Source of the DNA: Amphritea atlantica
GTDB taxonomy: Bacteria; Pseudomonadota; Gammaproteobacteria; Pseudomonadales; Balneatricaceae
Direction of reading: 5' to 3'
DNA: 64,000 nt
Assembly (NCBI GenBank): GCA_024397875.1
Contig: CP073344.1
Span: 3,153,001 to 3,217,000 of the forward strand
Part shown: piece after piece, positions 58,152 through 64,000 of the stretch
How positions within the stretch are numbered: position 1 is the first letter of the stretch
Layout of the letters: every line of letters starts with the position of its first letter
Notes under the pieces: model-generated
Seen by the model: the letters and a program-made list of their open reading frames with translations, nothing else
What the model was told of the DNA's origin: nothing
The model's database searches: none
Program-made: the position numbers and the translations under genes

Positions 58152-58339
58152 TAAAACCCACACTCGCCGGAACAAGGATAAAAAATTTAGCAGATTTAAT
58201 ACACGCTGGTTAACCATGAACTAAACTGAAACAAAGAAATAGTAACCGATGAGAGATAGATGATGTTGTAAGCCCTGAGCAGGTTGCGGGCTATGTGCGA
58301 AGGTAGCCCGGGCGGACAGTTATAGCAGGAAGGTGGCAT
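58152..58339. other. Leader region upstream of yeaG
   Basis: No terminator is visible after E2. A possible stem agccc...gggct (58272-58292) and a gcccgggc palindrome (58307-58314) lie in the 5' leader of the kinase gene. No sigma-54-type GG/GC promoter was found by eye. Confidence 0.4.
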
Positions 58340-60262
58340 ATGAGTATTTTCGAAAAATATAAGGCACGTTACGACTCCAAGCAGGAAGAGGAATACTCCC
58401 TGCAGGAGTACCTCGAAATTTGTAAAAACGATCCTATGGCCTATGCCAGTGCGGCAGAGCGCCTGCTGGCAGCGATCGGAGAGCCGGAACTGGTCGACAC
58501 CTCACGAAACCCTCAGCTGAGCAGGATTTTCTCCAACAAGATGATCCGCCGCTACCCTTCTTTCTCTGAATTCTACGGCATGGAAAATGCGATTGAGCAG
58601 ATTGTCGATTACTTCAAACATGCGGCTCAGGGACTCGAGGAACGCAAGCAGATTCTCTATCTGCTGGGTCCTGTAGGGGGTGGTAAGTCATCCCTGGCTG
58701 AGCGACTTAAATCGCTGATGGAGCATATTCCCTTTTACGCTATTAAAGGATCTCCGATTCATGAATCACCACTGGGACTGTTTAACCCGCTTGAGGACGG
58801 GGCAATTCTCGAAGAGGAATACAACATTCCGCTGCGCTATATCAAAGGCCTGATGTCCCCCTGGGCGGTCAAGCGATTGCATGAATTTGGCGGTGATATC
58901 ACCCAGTTCCGGGTGGTGAAACTCTACCCTTCCATTCTCAACCAGATCGCAGTCGCTAAAACAGAGCCCGGCGATGAGAACAACCAGGATATCTCCAGCC
59001 TTGTGGGTAAGGTTGATATCCGCATGCTGGAAGAGTTTCCACAGCATGATCCGGATGCTTATAGCTTCTCCGGCGCACTCTGTCATGCCAACCAGGGTCT
59101 GATGGAGTTTGTGGAGATGTTTAAAGCACCGATTAAAGTGCTGCATCCACTGCTGACCGCCACTCAGGAAGGCAACTACAACAGCACCGAAGGGATGGCG
59201 GCAATCCCCTTTGACGGCATCATCATGGCCCACTCCAACGAGTCTGAGTGGCAGACCTTTAAGAACAATAAAACCAACGAAGCCTTTATCGACCGGGTCT
59301 ATATCGTCAAGGTACCCTACTGCATGCGGGTCTCTGAAGAGGTTAAAATCTACGAAAAACTGCTGGAAAACAGCTCACTGCATGAGTCACCCTGTGCACC
59401 CGACACCCTCAATATGCTGGCCCAGTTTACGGTGCTATCACGACTCAAAGAGCCGGAAAACTCCAACATCTATTCAAAGATGCGGATCTACAATGGTGAG
59501 AACCTTAAAGACACCGATCCAAAAGCCAAATCGATGCAGGAGTATAAAGACAATGCCGGGGTCGATGAGGGTATGGAAGGGATCTCAACCCGATTTGCGT
59601 TCAAGATCCTCTCCAAGGTGTTCAACTTCGACTCATCTGAGATCGCAGCCAACCCGGTGCATCTTATGTATGTACTGGAACAGCAGATCGAGCAGCAGCA
59701 GTTCTCGCAGGAGACCCATGACAAACTGATCGGCTTCCTGAAGGAGTTTATCGCTCCCAAGTATATCGAATACCTCGGTAAAGAGATTCAGACCGCTTAT
59801 CTGGAATCCTATTCCGAGTATGGTCAGAACATCTTCGATCGTTATGTCACCTATGCCGACTTCTGGATTCAGGATCAGGAATACCGGGATCCTGACACCG
59901 GAGACATTCTCAATCGACAGGCGATCAGCGAAGAGCTGGAAAAGATAGAAAAACCGGCAGGCATCAGCAACCCGAAAGATTTCCGCCATGAGATCGTCAA
60001 CTTTGTGTTGCGTGCCCGGGCGGAAAATGACGGCAAAAATCCAGCCTGGAATAGCTATGAGAAGATGCGCACTGTGATTGAGAAAAAGATGTTCTCCAAC
60101 ACAGAGGACCTTCTGCCAGTTATCTCCTTCAACCCCAAAGCATCCACTGAGGACCAGAAGAAGCACAGCGAGTTTGTGAAACGGATGACCGAACGCGGTT
60201 ATACCGAGAAGCAGGTTCGGCTGCTATCTGAATGGTACATCAGGGTGCGCAAATCCCAGTAA
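58340..60262 (+). CDS. yeaG: PrkA family serine protein kinase (YeaG)
   Basis: A 640-residue protein. The N-terminal AAA-like domain has Walker A LLGPVGGGKSSLAERL (about 108-123); the C-terminal PrkA domain covers the last ~250 residues. Family length is 640-645. PrkA/YeaG is linked to stationary-phase and nitrogen-starvation survival in enterobacteria and to sporulation-stage regulation in Bacillus, and recent work treats some members as Lon-like proteases. It heads the conserved three-gene unit yeaG-yeaH-spoVR. The start has aggaagg six to eight bases upstream. Confidence 0.96.
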   Translation: MSIFEKYKARYDSKQEEEYSLQEYLEICKNDPMAYASAAERLLAAIGEPELVDTSRNPQLSRIFSNKMIRRYPSFSEFYGMENAIEQIVDYFKHAAQGLEERKQILYLLGPVGGGKSSLAERLKSLMEHIPFYAIKGSPIHESPLGLFNPLEDGAILEEEYNIPLRYIKGLMSPWAVKRLHEFGGDITQFRVVKLYPSILNQIAVAKTEPGDENNQDISSLVGKVDIRMLEEFPQHDPDAYSFSGALCHANQGLMEFVEMFKAPIKVLHPLLTATQEGNYNSTEGMAAIPFDGIIMAHSNESEWQTFKNNKTNEAFIDRVYIVKVPYCMRVSEEVKIYEKLLENSSLHESPCAPDTLNMLAQFTVLSRLKEPENSNIYSKMRIYNGENLKDTDPKAKSMQEYKDNAGVDEGMEGISTRFAFKILSKVFNFDSSEIAANPVHLMYVLEQQIEQQQFSQETHDKLIGFLKEFIAPKYIEYLGKEIQTAYLESYSEYGQNIFDRYVTYADFWIQDQEYRDPDTGDILNRQAISEELEKIEKPAGISNPKDFRHEIVNFVLRARAENDGKNPAWNSYEKMRTVIEKKMFSNTEDLLPVISFNPKASTEDQKKHSEFVKRMTERGYTEKQVRLLSEWYIRVRKSQ

Positions 60263-60302
60263 GGGGATTTGCCTATGCCGGGTCTGATCAGGAGAGCGCT
60301 GT

Positions 60303-61577
60303 ATGAGCTATATCATCGACCGCCGCCTAAACGCGAAGAAAAAGAGCACTGTCAACCGGCAGCGCTTTCTTCGCCGCTATAAGAAGCATATCAAGCGGGC
60401 TGTTGAGGAAGCGGTAAACACCCGTAGTATCCGCGATATTGATCAGGGTGGCGAAGTCAGTATCCCTACCAAGGACATTTCCGAGCCGATCTTCCATCAT
60501 GGTAATGGCGGAGTACGCCAGCGGGTTTTCCCCGGCAATAAAGAGTTCGTTGTCGGCGACGAAATTAAACGCCCCGAAGGCGGGGGTGGGGGCGGTTCCG
60601 GCCAGGGGAAAGCCAGTAATCAGGGCGAAGGCGAAGACGAATTCACCTTTCAGATTAATCAGGACGAATTTCTCGACTTTATGTTTGAGGATCTCGAGCT
60701 GCCCAACATGATTAAAAAGCAGCTGCGCGACGCTACCAGCTTTGAGGTACGTCGGGCAGGCTTTACCAGCGTCGGCTCACCCGACAAACTCAATGTTGTC
60801 CGCTCATTGCGGGCGGCCAATGCCCGGCGTATAGCCCTGTCGGGGAAAGAGCGTCGTAAAATCCGTGAACTGAAGGCCGAGATCAAAACGCTGGAAGGCT
60901 TATTGCCAAATTCTGACGCCGTCAATCAGATCAACGCTCTCAACGAGGAGATCAAAGCGCTTAACAAACGAATCAAACGCATGCCCTTCATTGATGAGTT
61001 TGATCTTAAATACAATAATCTGGTGCGCACGCCGGTGCCCAGTTCCAAAGCAGTGATGTTCTGTGTCATGGATGTGTCAGGCTCGATGACACAGTCGATT
61101 AAGGATATTGCCAAGCGCTTCTTCATTCTGCTTTACCTGTTTCTGACACGTAACTACAAAAGAATCGAAGTGGTTTTTGTCCGCCACCATACCCACGCAA
61201 AAGAGGTTGATGAAGAGGAGTTTTTCTATTCCCGGGAAACCGGCGGCACTATCGTTTCCAGCGCCCTGAACCTGAGCGCAGATATTATCCGGGACCGCTA
61301 CCCTCCCGGTGACTGGAACATCTATGTTGCTCAGGCATCTGACGGTGATAACTGGGATGGTGACTCGCACATCTGCCGGGAAGTGCTTGAACAACGGATT
61401 CTGCCGCTGGTGCAGTACTTTGCCTATGTGGAGATCACCACCGGGCCGCATCAGAACCTCTGGCTGGAATACGAGCAGATCCGGGACAAATTCGGCGAGA
61501 CCTTTGCGATGCAGACAATCGTTGAACCTGGCGACATCTATCCGGTATTCAGAAAGCTGTTTGAGAAAAAGGAGTGA
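60303..61577 (+). CDS. yeaH: YeaH/YhbH family protein (VWA-like)
   Basis: A 424-residue protein. It has a basic N-terminus ([20 protein letters not shown]), a Gly-rich region ([20 protein letters not shown], about 94-113), then a VWA-like domain (about 230-424) with the MIDAS start [13 protein letters not shown] (DxSGS intact). It is always found beside prkA. The partner relation resembles ATPase-VWA pairs. The start lies 40 bases after yeaG with gggag... near 60290. Confidence 0.95.
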   Translation: MSYIIDRRLNAKKKSTVNRQRFLRRYKKHIKRAVEEAVNTRSIRDIDQGGEVSIPTKDISEPIFHHGNGGVRQRVFPGNKEFVVGDEIKRPEGGGGGGSGQGKASNQGEGEDEFTFQINQDEFLDFMFEDLELPNMIKKQLRDATSFEVRRAGFTSVGSPDKLNVVRSLRAANARRIALSGKERRKIRELKAEIKTLEGLLPNSDAVNQINALNEEIKALNKRIKRMPFIDEFDLKYNNLVRTPVPSSKAVMFCVMDVSGSMTQSIKDIAKRFFILLYLFLTRNYKRIEVVFVRHHTHAKEVDEEEFFYSRETGGTIVSSALNLSADIIRDRYPPGDWNIYVAQASDGDNWDGDSHICREVLEQRILPLVQYFAYVEITTGPHQNLWLEYEQIRDKFGETFAMQTIVEPGDIYPVFRKLFEKKE

Positions 61578-61581
61578 CCCT

Positions 61582-63099
61582 ATGAAAAAGCGCGAGCCTA
61601 TTTCCACCGGGTCAGAATGGACCTTCGAACTGATCCAGAAATATGATCAGGAGATCGCCCGGGTGGCTGAGCATTACGGTCTGGATACCTACCCTAATCA
61701 GATTGAAGTCATTACCTCGGAACAGATGATGGATGCCTACTCTTCGGTCGGTATGCCACTTAACTACAATCACTGGTCGTTTGGCAAACAGTTCGTCACT
61801 ACAGAACAACAGTATAAACGCGGTCAGATGGGGCTGGCCTATGAGATCGTTATTAATTCTAACCCCTGTATCTCGTATCTCATGGAAGAAAACACTATGA
61901 CCATGCAGGCACTGGTCATCGCTCATGCCTGCTATGGACACAACTCGTTTTTTAAAGGCAACTACCTGTTTCGTACCTGGACCGATGCATCCGCCATTAT
62001 TGATTATCTGCTATTCGCCAAAAACTATATCGCCAAGTGTGAAGAGCGTCATGGCGTGGATGCCGTCGAACAGATGCTGGACTCCTGCCACGCACTGATG
62101 AACTATGGGGTCAACCGTTACCTGCGCCCTCAGCCAGTGACCCCTGAAGAAGAGAAGAACCGGTTACTGGATCGCGAAGAGTATATCCAGCGCCACCTCA
62201 ACCAGCTGTGGAATACCATTCCCAAAAAAGATCTGATTAAGGAAAAGAAAGCGCCTCGCTTCCCCAAAGATCCGGAAGAGAACCTGCTCTACTTTATTGA
62301 AAAGAATGCACCGCTACTGGAGCCCTGGCAACGGGAGATTGTGCGGATTGTCAGAAAGATCGCCCAATACTATTATCCGCAACGTCAGACTCAGGTAATG
62401 AACGAAGGGTGGGCCTGCTTCTGGCATTACACCCTGCTACACCATCTGCACGATGAAGGCCTGGTCACCGATGGATTTATTATGGAGTTCCTCCACTCCC
62501 ACACCAGTGTAATTTATCAGCCACCGTTCGACTCGCCCTATTTCAACGGTATCAACCCTTATGCTCTGGGCTACGGCATGATGCGGGATATCCGGCGAAT
62601 CTGTGAAACCCCCACAGATGAAGACTATCAGTGGTTCCCCGACATTGCCGGCAGTGACTGGAACGAAACCCTGCAGCATGCGATGCGCAACTACAAGGAT
62701 GAAAGCTTTATTCTGCAATATCTTTCACCGCATATGATCCGGGAGCTGAAACTTTTCACTATCACAGATAACTCAACCCTGAGCACGATGCAGGTCAGCG
62801 CCATACATGATGAAGAGGGTTATCAGAAGGTCCGGGAGAATCTAGCGGCCAGTTATAACATCGGCAACCGGGAGCCAAACATCCAGATCTATAACGTCAA
62901 TGTCAGAGGCGACCGGTCGCTGACATTGCGCCACTATATGCACAATGAACAACCGTTAGGTGATGACACTGATGAAGTACTGAAACACCTTCACCGGCTG
63001 TGGGGCTTTGATGTGCATCTGGAATCAGTCTCCCCCGAAGGCGAGATTATTGATGCAATTCATTGCCCTCAGAGACCCCATACTGAAGAGGTTGCCTGA
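61582..63099 (+). CDS. ycgB: SpoVR family protein (YcgB)
   Basis: A 505-residue protein of the SpoVR family. It shows YGLDTYPNQIEVITSEQMMDAY, MPLNYNHWSFGKQF, ENTMTMQALVIAHACYGHNSFF and MNEGWACFWHYTLLHHLHDEG; the HxxxxN and NEGxA-like His/Glu clusters hint at a metal site. ATG 61582 is set by aaaaaggag eight bases upstream; longer frames run into yeaH. Third gene of the stress operon; biochemical function is unproven. Confidence 0.96.
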   Translation: MKKREPISTGSEWTFELIQKYDQEIARVAEHYGLDTYPNQIEVITSEQMMDAYSSVGMPLNYNHWSFGKQFVTTEQQYKRGQMGLAYEIVINSNPCISYLMEENTMTMQALVIAHACYGHNSFFKGNYLFRTWTDASAIIDYLLFAKNYIAKCEERHGVDAVEQMLDSCHALMNYGVNRYLRPQPVTPEEEKNRLLDREEYIQRHLNQLWNTIPKKDLIKEKKAPRFPKDPEENLLYFIEKNAPLLEPWQREIVRIVRKIAQYYYPQRQTQVMNEGWACFWHYTLLHHLHDEGLVTDGFIMEFLHSHTSVIYQPPFDSPYFNGINPYALGYGMMRDIRRICETPTDEDYQWFPDIAGSDWNETLQHAMRNYKDESFILQYLSPHMIRELKLFTITDNSTLSTMQVSAIHDEEGYQKVRENLAASYNIGNREPNIQIYNVNVRGDRSLTLRHYMHNEQPLGDDTDEVLKHLHRLWGFDVHLESVSPEGEIIDAIHCPQRPHTEEVA

Positions 63100-63124
63100 A
63101 TCGCTTTAAGATTAATGTCAGCCA

Positions 63125-63158
63125 AAAAAAAAAACCGCCAAAGGGCGGTTTTTTTTTA
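63125..63158. terminator. Bidirectional terminator between spoVR and hinT
   Basis: Stem aaaaaccgcc/ggcggttttt with aaag loop, ten A before and nine T after; it serves genes on both strands. Confidence 0.93.
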
Positions 63159-63160
63159 AA

Positions 63161-63526
63161 TCATACGGGGGTTTTGAGCTTATCCTGATAGGGAGGCCAG
63201 CCCATCGGCTTGCCGCCCAGCAGATGAAGATGGATATGATAAACCGTCTGACCGCCATGACTGTTGCAGTTAAACACGGTACGGTACCCGTCACTGGCAA
63301 AACCCTGTTGTTCTGCTATCTTTCCCGCCACCATCACCATATGTCCCACCAGATCACAATCTTCCGGTTGAATATCATTCAGCGTCGCCACATGTCTACG
63401 GGGAATAATCAGGGCATGGGTCGGTGCCTGTGGGTTGATATCATTGAAAGCGATTACCCTGTCATCCTCATAGATAATATCGGCAGGAATCTCTTTATTC
63501 AGAACTTTACAAAACAGACAATCCAT
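63161..63526 (-). CDS. hinT: HIT family purine nucleoside phosphoramidase
   Basis: A 121-residue histidine-triad protein. It shows CLFCKVLNKEIPADIIYEDD at the start and the triad HIHLHLLGG (about 98-106, with the preceding His in GGQTVYHIHLH). Family members hydrolyse AMP-lysine and aminoacyl adenylates. Length is that of bacterial HinT (119). It ends three bases from the terminator stem. Confidence 0.95.
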   Translation of the reverse strand: MDCLFCKVLNKEIPADIIYEDDRVIAFNDINPQAPTHALIIPRRHVATLNDIQPEDCDLVGHMVMVAGKIAEQQGFASDGYRTVFNCNSHGGQTVYHIHLHLLGGKPMGWPPYQDKLKTPV

Positions 63527-63923
63527 AACTCACATCCTTCTCTGATAAAACAATATCCCGATTACATCACTTCAGAGGGATCATGTTCAAGGGATATAAC
63601 GTGGCTCGCAGCTCGTAGAGATATCACAACCCTGCATGTTCCCGGTAAAGGCTATCCGCTATGTCTTTTTCGAGCGACAAGCAAGTCACGCTTTTTGTGA
63701 CGTTCGAGCTACGAGCTACGGCTTTATATTCCGCACCTGAGTCAGAACAGGTCGTTCGATACATCAGCGAAAAATGCTCTTTTTAGTTAATCAGGTTGTT
63801 GCACTGCGTCATAAGAAGTTCATACTCTTATAATAGATTGAATACAAACGCTTAAGGCGCCCAATGTATAGGTTTGAACCTGGTGATCCCAGCTTCCAGC
63901 CACTGAATACCCGGAGCAGTAGA
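63527..63923. other. Intergenic region with repeat-like inverted segments
   Basis: Between divergent hinT and the last gene. It contains agctcgtag (63610-63618) and its inverse ctacgagct (63709-63717) about 100 bases apart, with an inner stem gtcac/gtgac (63685-63701). This could be a small non-autonomous repeat element. No gene. Confidence 0.4.
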
Positions 63924-64000
63924 ATGATTCTCACAGAAAAGCCCCCTGTCCATAACCAGCTGGAATTCTTTATTGAAGAAGCCGTTAAAGCCCGTCCGGT
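63924..64000 (+). CDS. Unidentified protein, first codons only
   Basis: An open frame runs from ATG 63924 off the window (MILTEKPPVHNQLEFFIEEA...). The site ggag at 63912-63915 supports this start; an upstream in-frame ATG at 63864 is possible. Too little sequence (about 25 codons) to identify a family. I do not recognise it. Confidence 0.45.
   Translation, partial: MILTEKPPVHNQLEFFIEEAVKARP

Overview
This 64 kb window is chromosomal DNA of a gammaproteobacterium. Gene content and protein style (N-type ATPase cluster, dusB-fis-purH-purD, mpl-ubiX, accBC-prmA, yeaG-yeaH-spoVR, DUF2333, DUF2956, DUF1840) fit a marine Oceanospirillales-like organism such as the Amphritea/Neptuniibacter/Marinobacterium group. 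That placement is an inference from gene style; no rRNA gene is present. GC looks moderate (about 50% by eye) and most of the window is ordinary, densely packed housekeeping DNA.

Layout. (1) 1-2426: the start of tadA, a DUF1840 protein and a soluble chemoreceptor with a degenerate CZB domain. (2) 2440-9261 (minus): a complete nine-gene N-type rotary ATPase operon in the order atpD-C-Q-R-B-E-F-A-G. (3) 9547-16669: guaB-guaA (minus), xseA, an M23 peptidase, an FKBP isomerase and an esterase. (4) 16670-18254: one intact initiator tRNA-fMet gene (minus) followed by a 1.4 kb tandem array of nine altered copies of its 3' half, almost every copy followed by its own intrinsic terminator. This is the strangest structure in the window. 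(5) 18383-32767: a DsbA-like protein, a membrane-tethered cold-shock protein, slyX, rsmJ, uppP, tsaB, mpl-ubiX, fbp, ppa, DUF808, DUF2956, a nitroreductase, a divergent LysR/EamA pair and a MoxR-VWA pair. (6) 32839-37657: an accessory, AT-richer stretch holding a frameshifted secreted-protein gene, two orphan genes, a higBA toxin-antitoxin pair, three copies of a composite dispersed repeat, a cluster of perfect hairpins and an EF-hand-like calcium-binding protein. (7) 37658-53376: 3-hydroxyacyl-CoA dehydrogenase, upp-uraA, an orphan ParA, DUF2333, aroQ-accB-accC, prmA, a zinc-ribbon/DUF3426 protein, dusB-fis, purH-purD and a TPR protein. (8) 53917-63099: a branched-chain amino acid oxidation operon (Leu-type dehydrogenase, E1 alpha, E1 beta, E2, with no E3) and the yeaG-yeaH-spoVR stress operon. 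(9) 63161-64000: hinT and the first codons of an unidentified gene.

How the genes work together. The N-ATPase genes overlap tightly and should form one transcription unit encoding a whole membrane complex, with a c subunit that has carboxylates in both helices. guaB/guaA and purH/purD serve purine synthesis. The tRNA-fMet, guaB and dusB-fis promoters all have GC-rich discriminators, as expected for growth-rate or stringent control. accB/accC and aroQ serve fatty-acid and shikimate synthesis, and mpl, uppP and the M23 peptidase serve cell-wall recycling and remodelling. The accessory zone shows insertion and decay. All functional calls rest on motif recognition by eye; no database search was run.
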